NCBI GenBank assembly: GCA_016713245.1
Contig: JADJPM010000004.1
Span: forward strand, 2,294,001-2,358,000
Reading direction: 5' to 3'
DNA: 64,000 bases
DNA from: Verrucomicrobiaceae bacterium
GTDB taxonomy: Bacteria; Verrucomicrobiota; Verrucomicrobiia; Verrucomicrobiales; Verrucomicrobiaceae
Position 1 is the stretch's first letter. The number at the start of each line of letters is the position of its first letter. A model generated the notes under the pieces. That model was not told where the DNA came from, did not search any database, and saw only the letters and a program-made list of their open reading frames with translations. Made by a program: the position numbers and the translations under genes. This document shows, piece by piece, positions 49,331 to 58,325 of this stretch.

Positions 49331-50630
49331 GGGCACCTCTGGAAACCTCATTTCCCCAGGAGAAGCTTTCGCCGGGCGCATTGATAAGCCATGTAGAAGG
49401 GCATGAATCACTACCGCAAGACCCAGCGAGGAGGAGGGCTTTTCAGCGCCATCGAACACGAGCAGGCCGTCGCGGCCAAGACCACCGGCATCCTCAAGCT
49501 ACGCGAGCTTATCCCTTGGGAGAGCTTCCGCCCGCTGCTCGAAGAACTCACCGGCTACGCCACCCGCGACTGGCGCAAAGGCGGCAAGCCACCCTTCGAC
49601 CCCGTGCTCATGCTCAAGGTGCTCGTGCTGCAAAAGTTCCACGGGCTCAGCGACGACGCCACCGAGGAGCAAATCTTTGACCGCACGAGCTTTAAAAGCT
49701 TCCTCGGCCTGCGCATCGGCGATGTGATCCCCGACGCCAAGACGATCTGGGACTTCAAGCAGCGTCTCGAAGAAAGTGGACGCGAGGGCAGTCGCAAGCT
49801 CTTCGATGCCTTCAACCTCCAGCTCGAAGCTCAAGGCTACATCGCCCGTGAAGGCAGCATCATCGACGCCAGCTTCACCGAAGCCCCGCGCCAGCGAAAC
49901 AGCCGCGAGCAAAACCAGAGCATCAAAGAGGGCGGGCGGCCCGAGGAGTTCGACACCAACCCAGCCGTGGGTCGGCAGAAGGATAGCGAAGCGCGTTGGA
50001 CGAAGAAAAACAACGAGGCCCACTACGGCTGGAAGAACCATGTGAAAGCCGACTTGAAAACCAAGCTCATCATCAAAGCCACCACCACACCTGCGCATCT
50101 GCATGACAGCCAGGTCTTTGAAGAACTCCTCGATGAGAAAGACCAAGCCGTGCTCGCCGACAGCGCCTACCACAGCGCCGAGCACGAAGCGCATCTCATC
50201 AAGCTCAACGCCGAGGAGTTCCTCATGCGCAAAGCGACGCGGGGCCATGCGCTGAGTGAAAAAGAGCAGCAGACCAACCACACGATCAGCCGGATGCGAG
50301 TGAGGGTGGAGCACATCTTCGCGAGGATGGCGCAGATGGGGGCCGACTGGTGTCGGAGCATCGGGTTGAAACGAGCCACACAGCACAACCACCTCAGCAA
50401 TCTGGTTTACAACATGGATCGCTATGCCTGCTTGGCCCGTTGAGACGGGCAGAGCGCCGTAAGCGCCGTAGAACGGGCAAAAAGAAGACAAAACGAGCCT
50501 CAAACCCCACTCAAAAGCCCGCTGAGGCATGGCTCGTGCACCATCGCACGAGGAGAAAGGCGGGTAAAAACGCCGTTTTTTCAGTTCCTGGAGCCGCTTG
50601 CAAAAATGCACCCCCTATCCAGAGGTGCCC
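49331..50630 (+). mobile_element. Complete IS5-family insertion sequence
   Basis: The element is 1300 bp. Both ends start GGGCACCTCTGGA (left 49331-49343; right, inverted, 50618-50630). The four bases TACA occur immediately outside both ends (49327-49330 and 50631-50634), a probable target duplication. One transposase gene fills most of it. Intact ends, duplication and open frame suggest recent insertion. Confidence 0.88.
49403..50443 (+). CDS. IS5-family DDE transposase
   Basis: The protein has 346 residues, normal for the IS5 subgroup. DUF772-type N-terminus: PFDPVLMLKVLVLQKFHGLS and TSFKSFLGLRIGDVIPDAKT. The catalytic acidic residues lie in SIIDASFTEAP, AVLADSAYHS and RVRVEHIFARM. A central basic region (RWTKKNNEAHYGWKNHVKAD) matches the family. 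The frame is intact. Confidence 0.95.
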   Translation: MNHYRKTQRGGGLFSAIEHEQAVAAKTTGILKLRELIPWESFRPLLEELTGYATRDWRKGGKPPFDPVLMLKVLVLQKFHGLSDDATEEQIFDRTSFKSFLGLRIGDVIPDAKTIWDFKQRLEESGREGSRKLFDAFNLQLEAQGYIAREGSIIDASFTEAPRQRNSREQNQSIKEGGRPEEFDTNPAVGRQKDSEARWTKKNNEAHYGWKNHVKADLKTKLIIKATTTPAHLHDSQVFEELLDEKDQAVLADSAYHSAEHEAHLIKLNAEEFLMRKATRGHALSEKEQQTNHTISRMRVRVEHIFARMAQMGADWCRSIGLKRATQHNHLSNLVYNMDRYACLAR

Positions 50631-50760
50631 TACAGTTGTTTTCGATAACACCCGCGAGCCGCAGATCTACGGCTTGTGGCTTGCGGTAAGTAGAAACCGC
50701 CTCAGCAAGAGCCTTGCTTCACGAGCGTAGGTTTCGCCCGTGAAGTCCCATCTGCCAGAA

Positions 50761-52092
50761 ATGCGCGTTTCGCGGCGAAACATCCTGCAAGCAGGCGGAA
50801 TGGGCATGTTGGGCTTTGGATTGAGTCAGCTTCGTGCGCTCGGTTCTCCGCAAATCGGCCTCGGAAAGGCCAAATCGGTCATTTTGATCTTCAACGGCGG
50901 TGCACCGAGCCACATCGACCTTTGGGATCCGAAACCCGACGCGCCGTCCGAGATCTGCGGCGAGTTCAAAACGATCAAGACCAACGTCCCCGGCGTTCAC
51001 ATCACCGAATTGCTGCCACAGATGGCCAAACGCATGCACAAGCTCGCGCTCATCCGCAGCGTGCATCACGGTCACAGCAGTCACAACGGCGGCATGCACT
51101 GGGCCACCGTCGGCAGACCGTATCGCGTGGACAGCACGCTCATCACGCCGAGCCCCACGGACATTCCCGGCGTCGGCACGCTCTGCGGATGGCTCGCGCA
51201 GCGCGATGGCTTCTCCAAAGGCGTGCCGCCCTATGTCATCACGCCCTTTCCGCACTGCGACAGCAAGGTGTACCTCACGCCCGGCCAGTTCGGCGGCTGT
51301 TTGGGCAATCGCTACGATCCATTCGTGCTCGATGACGATCCCAACGCGCAAACCTTCCGCGTGCGCAACATGGCGCTCGATTCGAGCCTCACGCCCACGC
51401 GTTTTCAGGAGCGCCTCGCGCTGCTCAATCACATGAGCGCCGCCGCGCGGCCCATCACCTCGCCGCAGACGGCTCAAATCGAAATCTTCAACGAACAGGC
51501 CGCCAGCATGCTGCAAACCGGCAAGGCCGCCGAGGCCTTCGACCTCTCCAAAGAGCCCGACAAAGTCCGCGAGCGTTACGGCCGCCATAGCTGGGGCCAG
51601 TCGCACCTGCTCGCCCGTCGCCTCATCGAGTCCGGCACCCGCTTTGTCACCACCGTGAACGGCCCGTCGATCACCTGGGACACGCACAAGGACAACTTCA
51701 ACGGCCTCAAAAACAAGCTCGTGCCGCCGATGGAGCAGGCCTACGCCGCGCTGCTCGACGATCTCGAAGAACGTGGCATGCTAGACAGCACGCTCGTCGT
51801 CTGGATGGGCGAGTTTGGCCGCACACCGAAGATCAACAACGACGCCGGCCGTGATCACTGGCCCGGCTGCTACAGCGTCCTCCTCGCCGGCGGCGGCGTG
51901 CGCGGCGGGCAGGTCATCGGCAGCAGCGATGCCACCGGTGCCTATCCCAAAGACCGCCCCATCTCCCCCTCCGACATCCACGCCAGCATCTACGCCGCCC
52001 TCGGCTACGACTACCGCGAGATCGAATACCGCTCCGCCGACGGCCGCCCCGTGCCGCTGACGGATGGCGTGATGATTCCTGAGTTGTTTTGA
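50761..52092 (+). CDS. Tat-exported DUF1501 protein
   Basis: The protein has 443 residues from ATG 50761 (MRVSRRNILQAGGMGMLGFG, Tat motif SRRNIL). GTG 50740 is an alternative start. DUF1501 marks are KSVILIFNGGAPSHIDLWDP, LALIRSVHHGHSSHNGGMHW, TLVVWMGEFGRTPKINNDAG and RDHWPGCYSVLLAGGGVRGG, a sulfatase/alkaline-phosphatase-like fold. In Planctomycetes and Verrucomicrobia it normally follows a DUF1549/DUF1553 (cytochrome) gene; here the upstream place is taken by the Doc module and the IS5 element. The function is unknown. Confidence 0.92.
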   Translation: MRVSRRNILQAGGMGMLGFGLSQLRALGSPQIGLGKAKSVILIFNGGAPSHIDLWDPKPDAPSEICGEFKTIKTNVPGVHITELLPQMAKRMHKLALIRSVHHGHSSHNGGMHWATVGRPYRVDSTLITPSPTDIPGVGTLCGWLAQRDGFSKGVPPYVITPFPHCDSKVYLTPGQFGGCLGNRYDPFVLDDDPNAQTFRVRNMALDSSLTPTRFQERLALLNHMSAAARPITSPQTAQIEIFNEQAASMLQTGKAAEAFDLSKEPDKVRERYGRHSWGQSHLLARRLIESGTRFVTTVNGPSITWDTHKDNFNGLKNKLVPPMEQAYAALLDDLEERGMLDSTLVVWMGEFGRTPKINNDAGRDHWPGCYSVLLAGGGVRGGQVIGSSDATGAYPKDRPISPSDIHASIYAALGYDYREIEYRSADGRPVPLTDGVMIPELF

Positions 52093-52114
52093 GGTTTGAT
52101 GACGTTTGAGCGAG

Positions 52115-53950
52115 ATGCGCCATCTCCTTCTCGCATCGCTTCTCATCACCACGCTCCACGCTGAACCGCTCAAAGTCGTCCTCGCGGGGGATTCGACGGT
52201 GGCGAGTGTGCCGAATCCGCCGAAGGACCGGCCGGATCTCGCGGGCTGGGGGCAGATGCTCGGGGAATTCATGCCGAAGGCCACGGTGGTGAATCATGCG
52301 CGGTCGGGGACGAGCACGAAGAGTTTTCGTGACATTGGATTGTGGGATCGCGTGCTCAAGGAGAAGCCGCAGTGGGTGCTGATCCAGTTCGGGCACAATG
52401 ACCAGAAGGATGATCCCAAACGCCACACCGATCCGGCCACGAGTTACCGCGAAAACTTGAAGACCTTCATCCGCGAGGTGCGCGAGGGCGGTGGGAAGCC
52501 GGTGCTGGTCACGTCGGTGGCGCGGCGGGTGTACGTCGATGGAAAGATGACCACGTCGCTCACGCCGTATGTCGATGCGGCTAAGGCGGTCGCGGTGGAG
52601 ATGAAGGTGCCGGTCATCGACCTGCATCGCGTGAGCTTTGCGCTGTTTCAGCAGCTCGGAGAGAAGTTCTGCCTGCTCTATGGGCCGGGCGAGCAGGACA
52701 AATCGCACTTCTCACGCGAAGGCGCTCGCATGATGGCCCGACTCGTCGCCGAAGGGCTGGAACGCGAGGTGCCGGAGCTGCGCGAGCATCTTCAACTCGT
52801 GCCACCGCCGCCTGCGGGGCTGCCGTTTGAGGTGAAACGCGTCGTCGTGTCGAAGGGCTACGATGGAAAGACCTGCTGGGTGCATCCGCGTGCTGGCGCG
52901 ATCCCCGGCAAGACGCCGAGCGTGGTGCTGACGATGCAAAAACTGCTGCTCACCGGCAGCGATGTGTTTTACGCGCTCAATGACGTGCGCAGCGACGACC
53001 TCGGCTCGACGTGGAGCCCCATCACCGAGCACGCGGAGACGCTCGGACGCCGAAACGAGCCCGATGGCGTCGTGGTGGCGGCGTGTGACTTCACGCCGAA
53101 ATGGCATGCGAAGAGCGGCAAACTGCTCGGCACCGGCCACACCGTTCGTTACAAGGGCGATCACGTCATGGCCGTGCGTCCGCGTGAGACCGCGTGGTCG
53201 GTCTATGACGATCAAAAGCGCACGTGGACGCCCTGGACGACGCTCGACATGCCAAAGGACGCGAAATTCATCAATGCGGGCGCAGGCAGCGTGCAGCGCT
53301 TCGATCTCGAAAACGGCGACATCCTCCTGCCGATCTACTTCAAGGCCGAGAAGGACAAATACTACCGCACCACCGTGCTGCGCTGCTCCTTTGACGGCAC
53401 CACCTTGAAATACCTCGAACACGGCACCGAGCTGGCGCTCGAAAGCGGTCGCGGGGTGTATGAGCCGTCGATCACACGTTGCGCGGGCAAGTTTTACCTC
53501 ACACTGCGCAACGACACCGTCGGTTATGTCGCCGTGAGTGATGACGGGCTGCATTTTGGCCCCATTCAGCCGTGGAAGTTCGACGACGGCAGCGAACTCG
53601 GGAACTACAACACGCAGCAGCACTGGGTCACGCATCGCGACCGGCTTTATCTCGTCTATAACCGTAAAGGCGCTCACAATGACCACGTCGCCCGCCACCG
53701 CGCGCCGCTTTTCATGGCGGAGGTGGATCAGAAAACGCTCGCGGTGAAGCGTGCGACGGAATGCATCCTCGTCCCCGAGCGCGGCGCGAGGCTCGGCAAC
53801 TTCGCCATCACCGAAGTCAGCGAAAACGAGACCTGGGTGACGGTGGCGGAGTGGATGCAGACGCATTCGCCGAACATCATCATCCCGCCGGACAACGCCT
53901 TCGGCGCGGACAACACCGTTTGGGCGGCGCGGATCTTGTGGAAGGACTGA
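52115..53950 (+). CDS. Exported GDSL esterase fused to a sialidase-like propeller
   Basis: The protein has 611 residues from ATG 52115, with a signal peptide (MRHLLLASLLITTLHA). Residues about 17-230 are an SGNH/rhamnogalacturonan-acetylesterase domain: VVLAGDSTVAS (Ser27), VNHARSGTSTKSF, VLIQFGHNDQKDD and DKSHFSREGARMMA (Asp/His). Residues about 245-610 form a BNR/exo-sialidase-like beta-propeller: LLTGSDVFYALNDVRSDDLG, GDHVMAVRPRE, VYEPSITRCAGKFYLTLRND and AITEVSENETWVTVAEWMQ. The fusion suggests polysaccharide deacetylation coupled to glycan binding or cleavage. Confidence 0.85.
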   Translation: MRHLLLASLLITTLHAEPLKVVLAGDSTVASVPNPPKDRPDLAGWGQMLGEFMPKATVVNHARSGTSTKSFRDIGLWDRVLKEKPQWVLIQFGHNDQKDDPKRHTDPATSYRENLKTFIREVREGGGKPVLVTSVARRVYVDGKMTTSLTPYVDAAKAVAVEMKVPVIDLHRVSFALFQQLGEKFCLLYGPGEQDKSHFSREGARMMARLVAEGLEREVPELREHLQLVPPPPAGLPFEVKRVVVSKGYDGKTCWVHPRAGAIPGKTPSVVLTMQKLLLTGSDVFYALNDVRSDDLGSTWSPITEHAETLGRRNEPDGVVVAACDFTPKWHAKSGKLLGTGHTVRYKGDHVMAVRPRETAWSVYDDQKRTWTPWTTLDMPKDAKFINAGAGSVQRFDLENGDILLPIYFKAEKDKYYRTTVLRCSFDGTTLKYLEHGTELALESGRGVYEPSITRCAGKFYLTLRNDTVGYVAVSDDGLHFGPIQPWKFDDGSELGNYNTQQHWVTHRDRLYLVYNRKGAHNDHVARHRAPLFMAEVDQKTLAVKRATECILVPERGARLGNFAITEVSENETWVTVAEWMQTHSPNIIIPPDNAFGADNTVWAARILWKD

Positions 53951-54001
53951 GAACGTGTTCTGTCGATTGCTTCCCAGAGGCACGCTGTTTACTGTCGCCT
54001 C

Positions 54002-56101
54002 ATGAAAACGCTTCTCTTCGGCCTCTCGCTGCTCTTTCCAGCCCTGCTCGCCGCGGCGACGATGGACAAGGACATCGCGCATGTGGTCATCACCCAGTCG
54101 GAACTCGAAAACGCCAGCCGTTGGGATGAACTGCGGCGCTGGATCAATGAGGCGTCCGCACGAGGCGCGAAGAGTCTGATCCTCGAAATCAATGTCACCC
54201 AGGGCAGCGCCCAGGAGTCGCTGCCCATCGCGGAAGAGATCGCGAAGCTGAAGGTGCGCACGCTGGCCTATGTGAACACCTCGGCGGTGGCGGGCGGTGC
54301 TTTGATGGCGCTGGCCTGCGATGAAATCTGGATGGCACCCGGTTCCCGCATCGGCGCGGCACCGCCAGCGGTGCCGGAGGGCGAGGATTTGTCTCCCAAA
54401 GCGCAGGACACGAAGCTGGCGGAATCCCTCGCGGTGCTTAAAGCGGGCGCACGCAGCCTAGCGAAGCTCAAAGGCCACAAGCCGGAGATTGCTGAGGCCT
54501 TCGTGGATCGCGACAAAGGTCTCGAACCTCACGCAGCGAAGGGTGAACTGCTGTTGCTCGATGCGGACAACGCCGTGCCCTTGCTCGCCAAAGGCATCGC
54601 CGCCGACCTGAAGGGCATCGCGAAGGATGCGAAGGTCATCACGCTCACCTCGGCTTGGTTTGATCAAAAGCCTGCGGAAGCCCCCAAAGCCGTCGCGGAG
54701 GCCAAAACGGAGAAAAAAGCCTCTACGGGCATCTACACGGGCAAAGTCGTCGTCATCACCGTGGGTGAAGAAGACCTCATCATTCCGGCGCGGTTTGAAT
54801 TCATGAAGCGCACGCTGCGCCTCTGCGATGAACAAGGCGCGGAAGCGGTGCTCTTCGATCTCGATACGCCTGGTGGCATGGCCTGGGAGACGACGACGCT
54901 GATGATGCAAGATTTGCAAAAACTCGCCATCAAGTCGCTGTCGTATGTGAACACCCGCGCCATCTCCGCCGGAGCGCTCACGGCGATGGCGACGGATGCG
55001 ATTTACATGGCTCCTGCCAGCAGCATCGGCGCAGCGACACCGGTCACCGGCGGTGGCGAGTCGATGGGCGAGGCGGAGCGGGCGAAATACAATTCCGCCT
55101 TCCTCGGCATGGCCCGCGCCGCCGTGCGGGCGAAGGGCCACGACGTGCGCATCCTCGAAGGCATGATCGACATGAACGCGGGCCTCGTCATCAACGGCAA
55201 GGTCATCGTGCCGAAGGGGCAGATCGTCACCCTCGATGCCGATCAGGCCACCATGCTCGTCGCGGGCAAGCCATTGCTCGCCAAGGCCATCGTGAAGAGC
55301 ATCGACGACATCAAAACTCGCGAGCAACTTCAAGGCGAGACGCTCATCGCCGAGCCCACGATGTTTGAGTGGATCGCCATCTGGGTGACTCAGTTTGCGT
55401 GGCTGCTCATCCTGGTCGGCATCGCCTCCGGCTACCTAGAGATGCAGACGCCCGGCTTTGGTATCGCAGGATTTGTGGCGCTCATCGCCTTCTCGATCTT
55501 TTTCTTTGGGCACTACGTCGCAGGCAGTTTGGTGGGGCACGAGACGATGATCATGACGCTGCTCTTTGTCGTTGGTGTGGTCTTGATCGGCGTGGAACTG
55601 CTCGCCGCGCCGGGAACGATCATTCCAGGTCTGCTCGGCTTCCTTTGCATCATGGTGGCGCTGGTTTACACGATGAGCGGCTGGGAAATCGCTCCCGTAA
55701 TGCCGACCGAAGGCAGCACGACACCCGTCGAAAGCAGCGGCAGCTTCAATCTGGCGCAGTATGCCGTGGGCCTGCGCAACTTCGCCCTCGGCGTGACCGG
55801 CGCGGGCATTCTCATCGCCCTCATGATCGCCTGGGTGCCGGAGCTGCGCCCCTTCCAAGCCCTTGTGCTCGAAGCTGCCGCTGGTGGCACCGCCGCCGAT
55901 GCACCGACTCAACGCGATGCCGCGAAAGCTCAAATCGGCGACACCGGCCTCACCCGCAGTGCGTTGCGGCCTTACGGCAGTGTCGAGATCGGCGGCCGGA
56001 TCATCGAAGCCGTCGCCGATGCGAATGCCTACCTCGAAAGCGGCCGCGCCGTGCGTGTGCGGGAGATTGCTGGAGGCAAAATCATCGTGGAAGCCGTCTA
56101 A
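54002..56101 (+). CDS. NfeD-type membrane serine protease with duplicated ClpP-like domain
   Basis: The protein has 699 residues. A signal or anchor (MKTLLFGLSLLFPALLAAAT) is followed by two ClpP/SppA-class domains. The second (about 245-440) has YVNTRAISAGALTAMATDAI with the nucleophile Ser322. The first (about 20-220) has YVNTSAVAGGALMALACDEI, where the matching residue 97 is Ala, so it is probably inactive. Four membrane helices follow (about 460-620), then a soluble OB-fold NfeD domain (IGDTGLTRSALRPYGSVEIG). It probably cleaves membrane proteins with stomatin partners, which are absent here. Confidence 0.88.
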   Translation: MKTLLFGLSLLFPALLAAATMDKDIAHVVITQSELENASRWDELRRWINEASARGAKSLILEINVTQGSAQESLPIAEEIAKLKVRTLAYVNTSAVAGGALMALACDEIWMAPGSRIGAAPPAVPEGEDLSPKAQDTKLAESLAVLKAGARSLAKLKGHKPEIAEAFVDRDKGLEPHAAKGELLLLDADNAVPLLAKGIAADLKGIAKDAKVITLTSAWFDQKPAEAPKAVAEAKTEKKASTGIYTGKVVVITVGEEDLIIPARFEFMKRTLRLCDEQGAEAVLFDLDTPGGMAWETTTLMMQDLQKLAIKSLSYVNTRAISAGALTAMATDAIYMAPASSIGAATPVTGGGESMGEAERAKYNSAFLGMARAAVRAKGHDVRILEGMIDMNAGLVINGKVIVPKGQIVTLDADQATMLVAGKPLLAKAIVKSIDDIKTREQLQGETLIAEPTMFEWIAIWVTQFAWLLILVGIASGYLEMQTPGFGIAGFVALIAFSIFFFGHYVAGSLVGHETMIMTLLFVVGVVLIGVELLAAPGTIIPGLLGFLCIMVALVYTMSGWEIAPVMPTEGSTTPVESSGSFNLAQYAVGLRNFALGVTGAGILIALMIAWVPELRPFQALVLEAAAGGTAADAPTQRDAAKAQIGDTGLTRSALRPYGSVEIGGRIIEAVADANAYLESGRAVRVREIAGGKIIVEAV

Positions 56102-56105
56102 CCTT

Positions 56106-56708
56106 ATGGAACTCGACCTCACCGGACCTCATCGCGACGATGCCTACATGATCCTCGCCGGACTCGTCACGCCGCGCCCGATCGCCCTCGTCACCACCGT
56201 CGATCCCGAGGGCCGCGTGAATGCCGCGCCGTTCAGCTTTTTCAACGTGCTCGGCGATTCGCCGCCCATCGTCGGCATCTGTCCCGGTGATCGCGAGCCC
56301 GGCGTGCCCAAAGACACCGCGCGGAACATTCGTCTCACGCATGAGTTTGTCGTGAACCTCGTCGATGAAGCCATCGCCCAGCAGATGAACCTCTGCGCCG
56401 CCTCGCTGCCTCCAGGCGAAAACGAACTCGCACACGCTGGCCTCACCGCCGCACCAAGCTCCGCCGTGAAGCCTCCGCGCATCGTCGAAGCGCCTGCCAG
56501 CCTCGAATGCCGCAGCCACAGCATCCTCGAGATCGGCGACAACCGCCTCATCATCGGCGAAGTCCTCCGCGTGCATGTGCGCGACGGCCTTTTCGATCCC
56601 GAAACCTGGCTCATCAAACCCGGCACCTACCTCCCCATCGGCCGCATGCAGAGCCCGCACTGGTATGCGAGGACGACCGATGTCTTTGAGATGCGCAGAC
56701 CCAAGTGA
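56106..56708 (+). CDS. Flavin reductase-like FMN-binding protein
   Basis: The protein has 200 residues from ATG 56106, 4 bp after the NfeD stop. The family pattern is RPIALVTTVDPEGRVNAAPF, SFFNVLGDSPPIVGICPGD, TARNIRLTHEFVVNLVDEAI and IGEVLRVHVRDGLFDPETWL: a split-barrel FMN domain of the DIM6/NTAB type. It reduces or binds flavin in the cytoplasm. The physiological partner is unknown. The tight spacing suggests an operon with the NfeD gene. Confidence 0.88.
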   Translation: MELDLTGPHRDDAYMILAGLVTPRPIALVTTVDPEGRVNAAPFSFFNVLGDSPPIVGICPGDREPGVPKDTARNIRLTHEFVVNLVDEAIAQQMNLCAASLPPGENELAHAGLTAAPSSAVKPPRIVEAPASLECRSHSILEIGDNRLIIGEVLRVHVRDGLFDPETWLIKPGTYLPIGRMQSPHWYARTTDVFEMRRPK

Positions 56709-56764
56709 GTTTCAGGTTTCAAGTTTCAAGTGCCCAAATGAATGCGGCTCGTGGTGCTTGAACT

Positions 56765-56814
56765 CATGAAACCTGGTACATGAAACTTGGTACATGAAAC
56801 TTGGTACATGAAAC
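56765..56814. repeat. 14-bp tandem repeat, 3.6 copies
   Basis: CATGAAACTTGGTA repeats at 56765, 56779, 56793 and partly 56807, with one base different in the first unit. Just before it (56710-56732) GTTTCAGGTTTCAAGTTTCAAG is an imperfect inverted version. The repeats occupy the gap between the flavin reductase and sugar dehydrogenase genes. Confidence 0.8.
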
Positions 56815-56949
56815 AGAAAACCTGCTTCCCCTGTCCCAAACCGCCCTCGACACTGTTTTTTCCCGCTCTTTCACATTGGAGGCACTTTCAGCAGAATTTC
56901 ACGCTTGCCGTGTCAGCGCTGTTTTCATAGCCTCACGCCTCATTTCCCC

Positions 56950-58272
56950 ATGAAAACACCAACCGCACTCCTCGCAGCCCTCGCGCTGCCACTTGCCCTT
57001 CCGGCGCAAACCATCCAGCCGGGTGGTAAATTGCCCGTCGAAACCAAAATCGCCCTCGTGAAGGTCGCTGGTGATCTTGTTGATCCTGTCGCCGTCGCCG
57101 GGGCACCGGATGGCAGTGGTCGCCTCTTCGTCGCCGAGCGTCCGGGCGTCATCCAGATCGTCAAAGACGGCAAGGTGAACAAGAAGCCCTTCCTCGACAT
57201 CAAGGACAAGACCATCAGCTCCTTCCTTGAGCTCGGTCTCTTCAGCATCGCCTTTCATCCGAAGTTCAAAGAGAACGGCCGCATCTTCTTCTGCTACTCC
57301 GATTTGTGGTTCAACGGCGCTTCGATGATCGCCGAGGTCAAAGCGAAAGCTGGCAAGCCTGATCAGGCGGACATGGACAGCATCAAGGTGCTCATGCAGC
57401 TCGACTTCCCCTACTGCAATCACCACGGCGGCCAGATCGCCTTTGGTCCGGATGGCTATCTCTACATCGGCGTCGGCGACGGCGGCTGGGAGGGCGATGT
57501 CATCAGCGCCGGTCAGGACCTTCACACGCACATGGGCAAGATGCTCCGCATCGACGTGGACAACTCCACGCCCGACCGCAACTACAGCGTGCCGAAGGAC
57601 AATCCCTTCCTCACCCTGCCTCAGCAGATGACCCTCTTCGGCGTCACCGAGTTGGCCTTCTCGAAGATCCATCCGAAGGCCAAGCCTGAAATCTGGGCCT
57701 ACGGCCTGCGCAATCCCTGGACCTTCAGCTTTGACTCCCAGACCGGCGATCTTTGGATGGCCGACATCGGTCAGAATCACTGGGAAGAGATCAACATGCA
57801 GCCTGCTGGCAGCAAAGGTGGCGAGAACTACGGTTGGAAGTTCATGTGCGGCTCCCACACCTTCCCGCTGGAGACCGAGAAGGACAATCCACGCGTCGGC
57901 GTGCTTCCCGTCGCTGAATACAGCCACGTCGATCAAGGCATCTGCGTCATCAACATCGGCGTGAGCCGCAGCAAGGCCCATCCAAGCCTCGAAGGCACCT
58001 ACTTCTGCGCCGACTGGGGCAGCGGCAAGGTCTGGGGCATCGCCAAAGGCAAAGGCGGCTACCAGATGGAAGAGCTGCTCGATCTCGACACCCCGCTGCG
58101 CCCCACCGGCAGCGGCTTCGATGAAGAAGGCAATCTCTATCTCACCCACGCCACCGCCAACTACGGCGGTCCCGTCGATCCCTACACCAGCGAACGCGGT
58201 GCTCTGTGGAAGCTTGTTCCAGCGGACAAAGTACCTGCCGGTGCGGAGACCGCGCCGTTGCAGAAGAAGTAA
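56950..58272 (+). CDS. Exported PQQ-dependent sugar dehydrogenase (GSDH/sorbosone type)
   Basis: The protein has 440 residues from ATG 56950, with a signal peptide (MKTPTALLAALALPLALPAQ). The six-bladed propeller family is visible in GRLFVAERPGVIQIVKDGKV, LGLFSIAFHPKFKENGRIFF, CNHHGGQIAFGPDGYLYIGV followed by GDGG, WAYGLRNPWTFSFDSQTGDL and WMADIGQNHWEEIN. These enzymes oxidise aldoses with PQQ and calcium in the periplasm. PQQ synthesis genes are not in the window. A terminator-like hairpin follows at 58299. Confidence 0.9.
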   Translation: MKTPTALLAALALPLALPAQTIQPGGKLPVETKIALVKVAGDLVDPVAVAGAPDGSGRLFVAERPGVIQIVKDGKVNKKPFLDIKDKTISSFLELGLFSIAFHPKFKENGRIFFCYSDLWFNGASMIAEVKAKAGKPDQADMDSIKVLMQLDFPYCNHHGGQIAFGPDGYLYIGVGDGGWEGDVISAGQDLHTHMGKMLRIDVDNSTPDRNYSVPKDNPFLTLPQQMTLFGVTELAFSKIHPKAKPEIWAYGLRNPWTFSFDSQTGDLWMADIGQNHWEEINMQPAGSKGGENYGWKFMCGSHTFPLETEKDNPRVGVLPVAEYSHVDQGICVINIGVSRSKAHPSLEGTYFCADWGSGKVWGIAKGKGGYQMEELLDLDTPLRPTGSGFDEEGNLYLTHATANYGGPVDPYTSERGALWKLVPADKVPAGAETAPLQKK

Positions 58273-58298
58273 TTCGTTCTGAGAATGTTCAAACACAC

Positions 58299-58324
58299 AA
58301 AGCCGGGCCGCGAGGTCCGGCTTT
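58299..58324. terminator. Bidirectional terminator between convergent genes
   Basis: AAAGCCGGGCC (58299-58309) pairs with GGTCCGGCTTT (58314-58324) around GCGA, with one mismatch. It is followed by TGTTATT on plus and preceded by A-rich bases (a T-run on minus). It lies 26 bp after the dehydrogenase stop and next to the stop of the convergent gene (58326), so it can serve both. Confidence 0.75.
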
Positions 58325-58325
58325 G

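Noticed and set aside
49499..50611. 370-codon frame antisense to the IS5 transposase
   Set aside because: The transposase frame has complete DDE residues; the antisense frame has no support.
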